Notes under the pieces: generated by a model | The model's database searches: none | Told to the model about the DNA's origin: nothing | What the model saw: only the letters and a program-made list of their open reading frames with translations | Source: Nitratidesulfovibrio sp. | Lineage (GTDB): Bacteria; Desulfobacterota; Desulfovibrionia; Desulfovibrionales; Desulfovibrionaceae | Reading direction: 5' to 3' | Length of the DNA stretch: 64,000 nt | Assembly: GCF_040373385.1 (NCBI RefSeq) | Contig: NZ_JBDXXH010000001.1 | Span: 135,191 to 199,190 of the forward strand | Made by a program: the position numbers and the translations under genes | In this document: positions 37,106 through 46,488 of the stretch, one piece after another | Layout of the letters: every line of letters begins with the position of its first letter | Numbering within the stretch: the stretch's first letter is position 1

Positions 37106-37987
37106 TCACCCCGGCAGAAAGGTCATGCCCACGCCCAGCCCCACCAGCAGCAGGGCCATGGCCCACCGGGCGGGGCGGAAAGGAAAGTCGGGCCGCCATG
37201 CCTCGGGGCGGTCCAGCCCGCGCGCGGCCACGGCCACGGTCTGGGTCCAGGTGCGCTGGCCCAGGATGCGCAGCACGGCGGCGGGCAGCAGCACGGCGCG
37301 CCGCCGCAGGGGCAGCGGGCCGCGCAGGTCCGCCGCGCGGGATATCTGCGTGAATGTTCCCTGCGCCATGGGCAGAAAGTGCACCATCAACGCCACGCCC
37401 AGTGCGGGCTGCCAGGCCCGCGCGCCCAGCACCGGGCGCAGCAGCCACACCAGCGCCAGCCCCAGCGCGCGGGGCGATGCGGCCAGCGCCAGCGCAAGGC
37501 CGATGCCGATGAGCAGGGCCAGCCGTACCCCCAGCAGCGCGGATTCGCGCGCGGCATGCGCCAGCAGGGGGCCGTCCGGCCACGCGAAGCGCAGGCCGTC
37601 GAACACCCCGCCAGCCCCGGCGCCTCCCTCGTTCCCGATAGCCGACACGGGCTCCGCTGCCGGTCCCAGGCAAGCCAGTGCGAAACGCAGCACTACCCAT
37701 ACCAGCACGAACCAGGCGTGGCCGCGCAGCATTCCCGGTCGTAACCTGCGCCGCAACGGCGACGCGGCGAACAGACCGGCCAGCCCCGCCGCCACCACGG
37801 CCAGCCCCAGGGGGGGCAGATGCCACACCAGCACGCCGTAGCATCCGGCCAGCAGCAGATGCAGGCGCGGGTCCGGCGCATCCCGGTGGAGGGCACCGGG
37901 GGAAGGGGCCTGACCCGGCAAGGACCCGGTTGCGGGGCCGGGCGCGGAGGAGGGGGCGGATGTGGGCAGGGGCGCGTTGTGTTGCAT
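37106..37987 (-). CDS. EcfT/CbiQ-type energy-coupling factor transmembrane protein
   Basis: 293 residues. A Pro/Ala-rich N-terminus of about 40 residues precedes five to six membrane helices. The cytoplasmic coupling region carries the two ARG-type signatures of EcfT: ISRAADLRGPLP and VAVAARGLDRPE. EcfT proteins connect ATPase subunits to a substrate-binding S component in vitamin or Co/Ni importers; neither an ATPase nor an S-component gene is adjacent, so it either serves a shared module or the partners lie elsewhere. Substrate cannot be told. No gene is seen in the gap 36873-37105. Confidence 0.75.
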   Translation of the reverse strand: MQHNAPLPTSAPSSAPGPATGSLPGQAPSPGALHRDAPDPRLHLLLAGCYGVLVWHLPPLGLAVVAAGLAGLFAASPLRRRLRPGMLRGHAWFVLVWVVLRFALACLGPAAEPVSAIGNEGGAGAGGVFDGLRFAWPDGPLLAHAARESALLGVRLALLIGIGLALALAASPRALGLALVWLLRPVLGARAWQPALGVALMVHFLPMAQGTFTQISRAADLRGPLPLRRRAVLLPAAVLRILGQRTWTQTVAVAARGLDRPEAWRPDFPFRPARWAMALLLVGLGVGMTFLPG

Positions 37988-38247
37988 GAAGTATCAGGAA
38001 AAACGTGCTGTTAAAGTTTTTCTAGATTTTATCTAATTCGTCTTGAAGCGGAGCAGGCAGGCGCACGGAGCGGGGTTGCGTTCCCTTCGGGAGCAGGGGA
38101 AGCATCCTCTTTTCCCTTCGGGGCGGGAACCGTCCGGAGGTGCGGAGCCACGTTGTCGCATCCGCGTGCGCGGCCTATGGTAGCCGGGTCCCCGCAGTTC
38201 CGCAAACGGCCAGCCTTCGGGACGCTGGCCCCAGCGCAGGAGGTCCC

Positions 38248-38718
38248 ATGCCCGCCACGTTCCACGATGGCCCCGCCGGTTCCGGTTCCCCGGTGGGCGC
38301 GGCGCCGCACGCGCCCCTGGCTTCGGGGGTGCGCGTGACCTGCCCCCTGCTGCTGGCGCGGGTGGCGGCGGGCTTTCCCTCGCCTGCCGACGACTACATG
38401 GACAGGCCGCTGGACATCGCGGAACACCTGATCCGCCATCCGGAGGCCACCTTCTTCCTGCGGGCGCAGGGCCAGTCCATGATCGGCGCAGGCATCCACG
38501 ACGGTGACCTGCTGGTGGTGGACCGGGCAGTGGAGCCCGTGCACAACAAGGTGGCCATTGTGGCCGTGGATGGGGAGCTTACCGTCAAGCGTCTGCACCT
38601 GCGCGGGGGGCGGGTGGTGCTGCTGCCGGAAAACCCGGACTACGAGCCGCTGGACGTCACCGGACGGGACGACGTGCACGTCTGGGGCGTGGTGACCTAC
38701 GTGGTGCACTCCCTGTAG
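38248..38718 (+). CDS. umuD: UmuD-type translesion polymerase accessory protein
   Basis: 156 residues from ATG at 38248 (CGCAGGAGGTCCC upstream). Self-cleavage site A41-G42 (VAAGFPSPADDY), catalytic Ser77 (GQSMIGAGI) and Lys114 (LTVKRLHL) match the LexA/UmuD S24 peptidase family. RecA-stimulated cleavage would yield UmuD'. The N-terminus before the site is longer than in E. coli and rich in Gly/Pro. Upstream 37988-38247 has an AT-rich patch near 38010-38045 that could hold an SOS-controlled promoter, but I cannot name a LexA box. Confidence 0.92.
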   Translation: MPATFHDGPAGSGSPVGAAPHAPLASGVRVTCPLLLARVAAGFPSPADDYMDRPLDIAEHLIRHPEATFFLRAQGQSMIGAGIHDGDLLVVDRAVEPVHNKVAIVAVDGELTVKRLHLRGGRVVLLPENPDYEPLDVTGRDDVHVWGVVTYVVHSL

Positions 38719-39066
38719 GGGGGCGCGCCGCGACGCTCGCGCTGCCGAAGCGTCCGCGCCCGTCGTCCCCGTGTTCAAGGCAACCCGCGCCGGAGGGGGC
38801 CTGTCGGGGGAGTCACCTGCCGGGGGGAATCGCTTGTCGCGCGGGGTCGCGGCCCAACGGCATCGGAAGGGGACGTTGCCGCATGACTTCCCGTTCCGTG
38901 GCATCTCGTTTCGGGCATCCTGTTCCGTCGCCTGCGGCGTCGCGATCCGTCGCCGTCCGGAAGGTTGCCGATGCGCGGCGCGGACGCCGGGCGATGTGTT
39001 GCGAAACCATCCTGAAACAGCGGCGCGGCCCCTTTTCGCCCGCCACGAGCCCCACGGCAATCCGCC
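38719..39066. other. Unusual 348-bp gap between umuD and umuC
   Basis: GC-rich, with GGGGGA/GCCGGGGGG hairpins at 38795-38830 but no gene with a good ribosome site. umuD and umuC usually abut or overlap. Confidence 0.4.
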
Positions 39067-40479
39067 ATGCACGTTTCCTCATTTCCTCCTTTCCGGCAGG
39101 TTGCACCCCCCGCCGCCCCCTCGCCGTCCTCCGGCCTCTCCGGTTCCCCCGGCCCTTCCGATACGTCATGGGCGCTGGTGGACTGCAACAATTTCTACGC
39201 CTCGTGCGAGCGGCTGTTCCGGCCCGACCTGCGCGGCAAACCCATCGTGGTGCTGTCCAACAACGACGGGTGCATCATCTCGCGCTCGGACGAGGCCAAG
39301 GCCCTGGGGGTGGAAATGGGGGCCCCGGCCTTCAAGGTGCGGCGCGAACTGGCCCGGCTGGGAGTGTACGTCTTTTCGTCCAACTATGCCCTGTACGGCG
39401 ACCTCTCCAACCGGGTCATGCGCACCCTGGGCACCCTTGTGCCCGAGGTGGAGGTGTACTCCATCGACGAGGCCTTCCTGCCCCTGCGCGGGCCGTTGGG
39501 CACCGACCCCGCCGGAGTGGGCCGCGCCCTGCGCGAGCGGGTGGTGCGCTGGACCGGCATTCCCATTTCCGTGGGCATTGCCCCCACGCGCACCCTGGCC
39601 AAGATCGCCGGGCGGGTGGCCAAGCGCACCCCGCACTGCCACGGAGTGTTCGAACTGGCCCGCAGCCCCGAGGTGCTGGGCATGAGCGTGGACGCCCTGC
39701 TGGAATCGCTGCCGGTGGAGGCGGTGTGGGGCGTGGGGCGGCGGCTGGCGGGCATGCTGCGCGGTGCGGGCATCACCACGGTGCGTGCGCTGCGCGATGC
39801 GGGCGACGACTGGGTGCGGCGGCGCATGAGCGTCACCGGGCTGCGCACCGTGCTGGAACTGCGCGGCCTGCCGTGCATCGGGGCGGAGGAGCAGGGCGAG
39901 CCGCCTTCGCCGCGTCACACGGTGGTGTCCTCGCGCTCGTTTGCCGGGCGCATCACCGATGTGGCCATGCTGCGCGAGGCCCTGGCCACCCACGCCGCCC
40001 TGGCCGGGGCCAAGCTGCGCCGGGCCGGGCTGGTGGCCGGGGGACTGGCCGTGCACGTGCGCACCGCCCGCCACGATGAAGAGGCGGCCCTGCGCTGCGA
40101 CGACGGCGTGGCCCTGCCCCTGCCGGTGCCCACGGCGGACAGCGCGGTGTTCATCCGGCTGGCGCATGAAGGACTCGACCGCGTCTTTCGTCCGGGGTAT
40201 CCCTACGCCAAGGCCGGGGTGATGCTGTACGGCCTGGAACGGGCCGATACCCGGCAGGGCAGCCTGCTGGCCCTGGCCGACGGCACGGCGGAGCGCGATG
40301 CCGCGCGCGAGCGGCTGATGGCCGTGGCCGACAGGATCAACGCCCGGCACGGGCGCGGCAAGCTGCGCCACGCGGCAGAGGGACTGGATCAAGAGGCCCC
40401 GTGGCACATGCGCCAGAAACATCGCTCGCCACGCCGCACCACGGCATGGAAGGAACTGGCCGAGGCGCTGTGCAGGTAG
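39067..40479 (+). CDS. umuC: DNA polymerase V catalytic subunit UmuC
   Basis: 470 residues. Y-family active site: ALVDCNNFYASCERLF (about 37-52) and SIDEAF (about 138-143); C-terminal little-finger and UmuC-specific region ending ALCR. About 33 extra Pro/Ser-rich residues precede the family core, and the start ATG at 39067 has no strong ribosome site; no in-frame ATG lies nearer the core. Inserts nucleotides opposite damaged bases together with UmuD'. Confidence 0.9.
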   Translation: MHVSSFPPFRQVAPPAAPSPSSGLSGSPGPSDTSWALVDCNNFYASCERLFRPDLRGKPIVVLSNNDGCIISRSDEAKALGVEMGAPAFKVRRELARLGVYVFSSNYALYGDLSNRVMRTLGTLVPEVEVYSIDEAFLPLRGPLGTDPAGVGRALRERVVRWTGIPISVGIAPTRTLAKIAGRVAKRTPHCHGVFELARSPEVLGMSVDALLESLPVEAVWGVGRRLAGMLRGAGITTVRALRDAGDDWVRRRMSVTGLRTVLELRGLPCIGAEEQGEPPSPRHTVVSSRSFAGRITDVAMLREALATHAALAGAKLRRAGLVAGGLAVHVRTARHDEEAALRCDDGVALPLPVPTADSAVFIRLAHEGLDRVFRPGYPYAKAGVMLYGLERADTRQGSLLALADGTAERDAARERLMAVADRINARHGRGKLRHAAEGLDQEAPWHMRQKHRSPRRTTAWKELAEALCR

Positions 40480-40762
40480 GGGACCGCGGTTGCCGCGCAA
40501 GGTCGTTTCCCCAAGGGCCGACAGTGCGCGGAAAATGCCTGCGGACGTAAAGAATGACGGCGCGTTGCGTCCGACGCCATTCCGACAAACTCATGCGCTA
40601 TGCACTCGGTACGGCATCTGCTGCCCAATTCCCCCAGCCGCTCGCAAGCGTCTCCTGCGCGCGCATCCCGCTGTTCCGGATACCCGGGGCGGATGCCGGG
40701 GCCGAAAGGCGGGGTCTGGATGTTTATTGCCCGGATACGGTCGGGACATGTCCAGAGGCGCC

Positions 40763-40803
40763 CCATGTGCGGCCCATGTGCGGCCATGTGCGGCCATGTG
40801 TGC
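40763..40803. repeat. Tandem 10-11-bp repeat CCATGTGCGG(C)
   Basis: Four consecutive units (40763-40773, 40774-40783, 40784-40793, 40794-40803), the last one degenerate. Ends 66 bases upstream of the alcohol dehydrogenase start. A similar array with core CATGGGC stands upstream of the DUF6110 gene at 62810. Nothing else is recognised in 40480-40762. Confidence 0.75.
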
Positions 40804-40869
40804 CCCAGTGCGCGGAAGGACAGGCAGCGACGGGATCGGACCGGTGCCACGGCGCCAGAAGGAACAGCC

Positions 40870-42162
40870 ATGAAGGATTTCGTCTATCACAACCCGGTGG
40901 AGGTCCGTTTCGGCCCCGGCGTTCTGGCCGGGCTTGGCGCGCGGGTACGCGCGGCGGGCTTGGATCACGTGGTGCTGGTGGGCGGCGGCGAGGCGGCACG
41001 CCGCGTGGGCGCCTACGACCAGGCCGTGGCATCGCTGGATGCGGCGGGCGTGCGGCGCGGCGAGGTGTGGGGCGTGACGGCAAACCCGGACCTGGGCACC
41101 GTGCTGCGCATCGCCGCGGCGGCGGGCACCGGTACCGAAGGTTCCGTCGGCAATTCTCCCATCGGCGGCGGAACGGGATTTGTCGCCATCGGCGGCGGCA
41201 GCGTCATCGACGCCACCAAGGCGGCAGCGGCGCTGGTGCCCCTGCTGGCCGAGGGGCGCGACCCGTGGAGCCCCTTTGCGGAACGCCAACCGGTCACCCG
41301 CTCGCTGCCGGTGTTCGCGGTATCCATCCTGTCGGGCACCGGATCGGAAATGAACGGCAACGCCGTGATCACCCGGGGGGCGTCGGGCCACAAATGGGGC
41401 ATGCGCTGCCCGTCGCCGGTGGCCACCTTCGTGGACGTGACCTTCCAGCAGGGGTTGCCCTGGCACCTGACGGTGAACGGCGCGGCGGATGCCATGAGCC
41501 ACGTGCTGGAATTTTCGGTGGTGGGCACGCCCGCCGCATCCGCAAAGGGCAGCAGGCGCAAGGATTCGGAGTTTCCCTTCTTCGCGGAAGAGGCGGCGCT
41601 GGCCCAGAACGAGGCCCTGCTGCGCACCATCGTGCGCGCCGCCGCGCGCCTGCGCGCCGATGCCCATGACATCGAGGCGCGCGGGGCGCTGGCCTGGGCG
41701 TCGGGCGTGGGCCTGTCCGGTCTGACCGGGGTGGGGCTGGGTGCCGGGTCGTGGGAATCGCACGCGCTGGAGCACGCCGTCAGCGGTCTGCACCCGCACG
41801 TGCCGCACGGACTGGCGCTGGCCGTCATCTACCCGCGCTGGATGGAAGAGGTGGCGCCGGACAAGGCCCCGGCCATGCGCAGGTTGGCGGCGGCGCTGGA
41901 AACCACGGTGGCCGAGGCCCTGGCCGAGCCGGGTGAGGACGGCAACCCGTTGTCCCTGCCCGCTGGCGACAAGGATGCGCCGGAACGCTGCGCGCTGCTG
42001 CTGCGCACGCTGTTCCGCCACTGGGGTGCGCCCGCCGGGCTGTCCCACTGGGGCGTCGTTGAAGGCGACGTGCCGCGCCTGGTGCAACTGGCCAAGGAAT
42101 ATCCCCGCCCGCTGCAACTGGCGGCGGAACGGGTCGAGAGGGTGTTCCGCGCGTCTTTGTAA
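40870..42162 (+). CDS. Iron-containing alcohol dehydrogenase (butanol dehydrogenase type)
   Basis: 430 residues from ATG at 40870 (AGAAGGAACAGCC). Group III metal-dependent dehydrogenase: N-terminal MKDFVYHNPVEVRFGPG, nucleotide-binding GGGSVIDATKAAA, and C-terminal metal ligands in NGAADAMSHVLEF, SHALEHAVSG and HVPHGLALAV. Closest in layout to YqhD/BdhA enzymes that reduce aldehydes with NADPH; in a sulfate reducer it could serve ethanol or butanol oxidation or aldehyde detoxification. A Ser/Gly stretch (SAKGSRRKDSEF) marks a short insertion. Monocistronic as far as seen. Confidence 0.9.
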   Translation: MKDFVYHNPVEVRFGPGVLAGLGARVRAAGLDHVVLVGGGEAARRVGAYDQAVASLDAAGVRRGEVWGVTANPDLGTVLRIAAAAGTGTEGSVGNSPIGGGTGFVAIGGGSVIDATKAAAALVPLLAEGRDPWSPFAERQPVTRSLPVFAVSILSGTGSEMNGNAVITRGASGHKWGMRCPSPVATFVDVTFQQGLPWHLTVNGAADAMSHVLEFSVVGTPAASAKGSRRKDSEFPFFAEEAALAQNEALLRTIVRAAARLRADAHDIEARGALAWASGVGLSGLTGVGLGAGSWESHALEHAVSGLHPHVPHGLALAVIYPRWMEEVAPDKAPAMRRLAAALETTVAEALAEPGEDGNPLSLPAGDKDAPERCALLLRTLFRHWGAPAGLSHWGVVEGDVPRLVQLAKEYPRPLQLAAERVERVFRASL

Positions 42163-42283
42163 GACCGTCGGGCATGCCGGGCATGCCGTTCGGGGCGCAG
42201 GCGCGGAACATGGGATGCGGATGCGGGCGATAACGGCGCGAGGGGGTTGCGCGCCGCCGGAACACCGACAGGTGGAGGTCTGC

Positions 42284-43312
42284 ATGAGCATGGAACGGAC
42301 GACGGGGAAAATGCCCGTCGCGGTGGCGGATGAGACATCCGGCACCAAGGCCGGATCGACCGGTTCGGCCGAATCGGCCGAATTGACCGGATCGGCCCTA
42401 TCGGCTGAACGGGAAGGGGGGGCGGGATTTCGTCCGGACGCAAGGGGTCCGGATGTCAATTCCCCAGACGCGGATTGTCAGGATGGACACCGTCCTGATG
42501 ATCGCCGTCCTGACGACCGTCGCCAGAACGACCGCCGTCAGGACGACCGGCGGCGCGATGACCGGCAACTGAGGGCCGCGCTCCCGTTGGCCGTGGAGGC
42601 CGCACGGGCCATGGTGCGGCGGGTGTTGCCCGACCAGCCGGACATGACCGCTGCCTGCGCGGGAGACTCGGCAGGTTCCGGCGGCAGCGGGGGAGCCGCT
42701 GGCAGCGCCAGAACGCGTTGCTGCACCTGTGGCAGCCGCGACGTGTGGCTGCTGCACGACGGCGTGCTGCATCTGGTGGGCTGCCGCCGCTGCGGGCGCA
42801 CCGGGCCGGGGGCGCTTTCCGCGCCGCTGGCCGTGGAAGTGTGGAACAGCGCGGAAGAATCCCGATTCTGCCGGGGGCTGCCCCCCGACGCGGAGATGAT
42901 GGCCCCCTGCGTATGCGAGGCGCCGCCCCCGGACGCGGGCCTGGCCGTGTCGCACCCGGCCCATCTGCGCCCGCTGGGCAGCCAGGTGATGCCCGCCCCG
43001 GTGCGGGTGCATCGGCTGTCGCCCTATGGCGCCCAGCTTTCCGGCCAGTGCGACCCCCTGTGTCAGTGGTTGGAAGGCACGGAGGGCACCCTGTGCGAAC
43101 TGGCCCTGCCCATGGCCGACGGCAAGGGCTGGACCCTGTTCGCCCTGCGCGTGGAATCGGCGCGGCGCGAAGGCGACGATCTTTTCGTGGGGGGCGGTTT
43201 CGTGCGGCAGGGCGAGCGTCAGCGTGGCCTGCTGGCCCGGCTGCTGGACGTGGCGGCGCTGGCGGTGGAAGAGGACGCGCAGGAGAGTGCGGCCCGCATG
43301 GCGGCGAACTGA
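42284..43312 (+). CDS. Lar-like zinc ribbon joined to a PilZ-like region
   Basis: 342 residues from ATG at 42284 (GGTGGAGG upstream). Residues 1-100 are low complexity: GSAESAELTGSALSAE, then five DDRR-type repeats (about 71-94). Residues 143-193 read TRCCTCGSRDVWLLHDGV, then GCRRCGRTGP and AVEVWNSAEE; the CxC/CxxC pairs (C147, C149, C167, C170), the GP turn and the A-x-x-x-WN end fit the Lar/Ral restriction-alleviation zinc ribbon. Residues about 235-335 resemble a PilZ barrel (VRVHRLSPYGAQLSG ... ALRVESARREGDDLFVGGGFV) but without the full RxxxR c-di-GMP motif. Both assignments are from memory of family patterns. Function unknown. Confidence 0.55.
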   Translation: MSMERTTGKMPVAVADETSGTKAGSTGSAESAELTGSALSAEREGGAGFRPDARGPDVNSPDADCQDGHRPDDRRPDDRRQNDRRQDDRRRDDRQLRAALPLAVEAARAMVRRVLPDQPDMTAACAGDSAGSGGSGGAAGSARTRCCTCGSRDVWLLHDGVLHLVGCRRCGRTGPGALSAPLAVEVWNSAEESRFCRGLPPDAEMMAPCVCEAPPPDAGLAVSHPAHLRPLGSQVMPAPVRVHRLSPYGAQLSGQCDPLCQWLEGTEGTLCELALPMADGKGWTLFALRVESARREGDDLFVGGGFVRQGERQRGLLARLLDVAALAVEEDAQESAARMAAN

Positions 43313-43494
43313 CCCGGTCCGCATGCCGTGCGGCATCGGGCCTTTCGCCCCTGTCCCGCGCGCCCCGTCCAGCGTGATTTTTCTCCGGCCTGCTCGCTCC
43401 TGCTTGATTCCGCCGGAGTCCCCGATTCGCCCGATCCCTCTTTGGAGCCATGTCCTCAGTCCTGTCCGCACGTCGCCCGGCCACCTGGGCAACG

Positions 43495-43524
43495 AAAAAG
43501 CCCGGCCTTTCGGTCGGGCTTTTC
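43495..43524. terminator. Bidirectional terminator between the zinc-ribbon gene and rlmN
   Basis: AAAAAGCCCGGCC - TTTC - GGTCGGGCTTTTC: GC stem flanked by A-run and T-run on opposite sides, which works for both converging genes. Nothing else is seen in 43313-43618. Confidence 0.8.
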
Positions 43525-43618
43525 GCGTCATGGAAATACGGTACCACCGGTACTGATGGCAGCACGGGGATTCTGCGGGAAACGGGCGGCAAACGGGCGG
43601 GAACTGGTGCAGGCGCGG

Positions 43619-44737
43619 CTATTCCCCGGTCGGGCGTTCGGCCCCCTCGGCCCCCTCGGTCCGCTCCGCCAATTCCGCCAGTTCCGCGAGTTCCGAGGCC
43701 TTCAACTGGCCGCAGGCGGCCTTGATGTCCTGCCCCTTGCTCTTGCGGATGATGGCCGTGACATTCTTGGACCACAGGTACTGTTCGAAGGCCAGGATGC
43801 GCGCCTGGCTGGGGGCCTCGTAGGGCAGTCCCTCCGCCGGGTTGTACACGATGAGGTTCAGCTTGGCCTTGGTGCGCGACACAAGGCGCACCAGTTCGCG
43901 GGCATGGTCGATGGAATCGTTAACCCCGCCCAGCAGCAGGTATTCGAAGGTGATGCGTTCGCGCGTCTTCAGCGGGTACGATTCCAGCGCGGCCATCAGG
44001 TCGTCCAGGGTCCAGCGCGCCGCGCGCGGCATGATGCGCGCCCGCAGTTCCTGGTTGGGAGCGTGCAGCGACACGGCCAGAAAGGCCAGCCCGCTTTCGC
44101 CCAGTTCGCGCAGGCCCTTTTCGATGCCGCAGGTGGACACGGTGATGCGCCGAGGCGAGAAGCACAGCCCGAACTCGTCATTGAGGGTGCGCAGGGAGCG
44201 CATGACCTCGTTCAGGTTCAGCAGCGGTTCGCCCATGCCCATGAACACCAGGTTGCGCACGATGGGGTGGTCGGGCCGGTCGTCGCCCAGGTGCTCGCGC
44301 GCAACCAGCACCTGCCCGAGAATCTCGGCCATGGTCATGTTGCGTTCAAAGCCCATGCTGCCCGTGCTGCAAAAGGTGCAGCCCATGGCGCAGCCCACCT
44401 GGCAGGACAGACACTGGGTCATGCGCACCTTGCCCTCGCGCGATTCGCTGGGGATCAGCACGGTTTCCACCAGCGCGCCGTCGGACAGGGCCAGCAGGAA
44501 CTTCACCGTGCCGTCGCTGCTCGTCTTCACGGTGCGGACTTCGGGCCACGCAATGCGCGACACCTCGGCCAGCCGGGCACGGGTGGTCTTGGAAACGTTG
44601 GTCATGGCGTCGAAGGACCGGGCATTCTTCTGCCACAGCCACTGCCACACCTGACGGGCGCGAAAGCGCGGCTCGCCGAGTGCGTCGGTCATCCACGCTT
44701 CCAGTTCGTCGTAGGTCAGGTTCAGTATGTCGATCAT
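43619..44737 (-). CDS. rlmN: Dual-specificity rRNA/tRNA adenine C2-methyltransferase RlmN
   Basis: 372 residues from ATG at 44737 (MIDILNLTYDELEAW). Radical-SAM cluster motif CAMGCTFCSTG, the second catalytic cysteine near SKGQDIKAACGQL, and GMGEPLLNLNEV are all present. Methylates A2503 of 23S rRNA and A37 of some tRNAs. The last 24 residues (ELAELAELAERTEGAEGAE...) are a repeat tail written by 9-base DNA repeats at about 43625-43695 and are probably not part of the fold. Confidence 0.95.
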   Translation of the reverse strand: MIDILNLTYDELEAWMTDALGEPRFRARQVWQWLWQKNARSFDAMTNVSKTTRARLAEVSRIAWPEVRTVKTSSDGTVKFLLALSDGALVETVLIPSESREGKVRMTQCLSCQVGCAMGCTFCSTGSMGFERNMTMAEILGQVLVAREHLGDDRPDHPIVRNLVFMGMGEPLLNLNEVMRSLRTLNDEFGLCFSPRRITVSTCGIEKGLRELGESGLAFLAVSLHAPNQELRARIMPRAARWTLDDLMAALESYPLKTRERITFEYLLLGGVNDSIDHARELVRLVSRTKAKLNLIVYNPAEGLPYEAPSQARILAFEQYLWSKNVTAIIRKSKGQDIKAACGQLKASELAELAELAERTEGAEGAERPTGE

Positions 44738-44982
44738 GCTCGATGGGGGGCAAGGGGTGGGCCGCAAGGGCGGCATGACGGTATGGGTAAGCCCGCGCGG
44801 CGGGTTCGTCCAGTGCACAGGGTACGGGTGCGCGGGATTCAGGTGCGCGGCCCGCAGGCAATACAGCGGAACGGGCGCGAGGGAAAGCCCCCCGCCCGTT
44901 CCCCGTTTTGCGCGGGTTGTGGGCGCTGTCGGCAAATCGGCACCGGATCGGGCCTGATCGCAGCAACGCGCGTCAGATATCG

Positions 44983-46488
44983 TCAGGGGTTGCCGTCGGT
45001 CTTGCACGGGGCCTTGTCGGCGATGCCGTCCTGCACCGCCAGCCCTGACCCTTGCCCCATGCTCCGAACCCGTCCCACCGACAACAGCACACCCACCGCG
45101 CACAGCGCGCAGAAGGTCCACAGCGCCGTGCGCATGGAGGCCAGGAAGCCCGGCAGGGTGGCAGCAGACACCGGCTGCCCGCCCATGAACACGGAAAACA
45201 CGATGGTCACCACGATCATGGAGGCCATCATGCCCAGGGTGCGCATGGTGCTGGTCATGCCGGAGGCCACGCCAAGGTGGCGCGGCTCCACGCTGCCCAC
45301 GATGGCGCTGGCGTTGGGCGAGGCGAACAGGCCGTAGCCCACGCCCAGCAGCACCAGCACCACCACGGTGAGCGCGGTGGAGGTGTCCTGCCCGATGAAC
45401 GCGGCCACGCCAAGGCCCACGGCGCACAGCAGCATGCCTACGGTGGCCACCCGTTCGGCGGGAAAGTGGTCGGCCAGCCGCCCCCCGATGGGCGAAAGCA
45501 CCATCTGGATCACCGGCTGGATGATCATCAGCAGGCCCGCATCGCTGGGGGTAAGCCCGCGCACGTACTGCAGGTACAGGCCGAGAAAGAACAGCACCCC
45601 GAAGGTGGAGGAGTAATTGATGAGCGCGGACAGGCAACTGAGCGTGAACAGCCGGTTGCGCGACAGCAGGGTGACTTCCAGCAGCGGGAAGGGCGTGTGC
45701 GCCTCCAGCCACAGGAACAGCCCGCCGCAGGCCAGCCCGCCCCCCAGCGCGGCCCAGGCCCACGCGCCCTCGTCCAGGTGCGACGAGCCCAGGGTAAGCA
45801 GTACGATGGCGCCGCCGTAGACCAGGCTGCCGCGCAGGTCGAAGGGTTCGCCCCGGGCCGAGCGCCATTCGCCACGCAGCTTGGTGAATACCAGCAGCAA
45901 CGCGGAAATGCCGAAGGGCAGCACCATCAGGAACACCCAGCGCCACCCGAAATGGGTGGTCAGAAAGCCCCCGATCAGCGGCCCGCACGAAATGCCCGCA
46001 TAGGCCGCCGCAGAGACGATGCCGATGGCCCGTCCGCGTTCCTCGCGCGGGAACACTTCGAGCATGATGGCGAAGCTGTTGGCCACGATCATGGCCGCGC
46101 CCATGCCCTGCAGAAAACGCAGGCCGATGACCATGCGGATGGACTGCGACAGCGAGAGCACGGCGGTGATGGACGTGAACAGCACAAGCCCGGCCAGGAA
46201 CAGCCTGCGCCGCCCGAAGATGTCGCCAAGCCTGCCCATGATCAGCAGGAACACCGAAAGGGCCATGACGTAGGTGGTTTCCACCAGGCCCACCTGCATG
46301 GCCGTGGCGGCAAGGTCGCGCCCGATGGCGGGCAGCGAGACGCCCACGGCGGACATCATCAACGGCATGAGGATCATGGACACGCTGACCACGAACAGCA
46401 CCGCCCCGCGCGAAACGGGCGCGGGCGCCGGGCCGGATGCGGATGCCCCGTGCCCCGACGTGCGGAAGGGGAAGGACGCGGGACTCAT
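44983..46488 (-). CDS. MFS drug transporter, DHA2 (14-helix) family
   Basis: 501 residues, about fourteen membrane helices. Motif A GRLGDIFGRRRLFL between helices 2 and 3 and motif C-like GISCGPLIGGFLTTHFGWRW are clear, typical of proton-driven EmrB/QacA-type efflux pumps. Its ATG overlaps the stop of the upstream MarR gene (ATGA), so the pair is translationally coupled and the pump is likely induced when the regulator binds its ligand. No membrane-fusion partner is adjacent. Confidence 0.88.
   Translation of the reverse strand: MSPASFPFRTSGHGASASGPAPAPVSRGAVLFVVSVSMILMPLMMSAVGVSLPAIGRDLAATAMQVGLVETTYVMALSVFLLIMGRLGDIFGRRRLFLAGLVLFTSITAVLSLSQSIRMVIGLRFLQGMGAAMIVANSFAIMLEVFPREERGRAIGIVSAAAYAGISCGPLIGGFLTTHFGWRWVFLMVLPFGISALLLVFTKLRGEWRSARGEPFDLRGSLVYGGAIVLLTLGSSHLDEGAWAWAALGGGLACGGLFLWLEAHTPFPLLEVTLLSRNRLFTLSCLSALINYSSTFGVLFFLGLYLQYVRGLTPSDAGLLMIIQPVIQMVLSPIGGRLADHFPAERVATVGMLLCAVGLGVAAFIGQDTSTALTVVVLVLLGVGYGLFASPNASAIVGSVEPRHLGVASGMTSTMRTLGMMASMIVVTIVFSVFMGGQPVSAATLPGFLASMRTALWTFCALCAVGVLLSVGRVRSMGQGSGLAVQDGIADKAPCKTDGNP

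Noticed and set aside
40870..42162. Naming the iron-type dehydrogenase as a 1,3-propanediol or methanol dehydrogenase
   Set aside because: The group is broad and substrate cannot be read from the sequence; only the general class is given.
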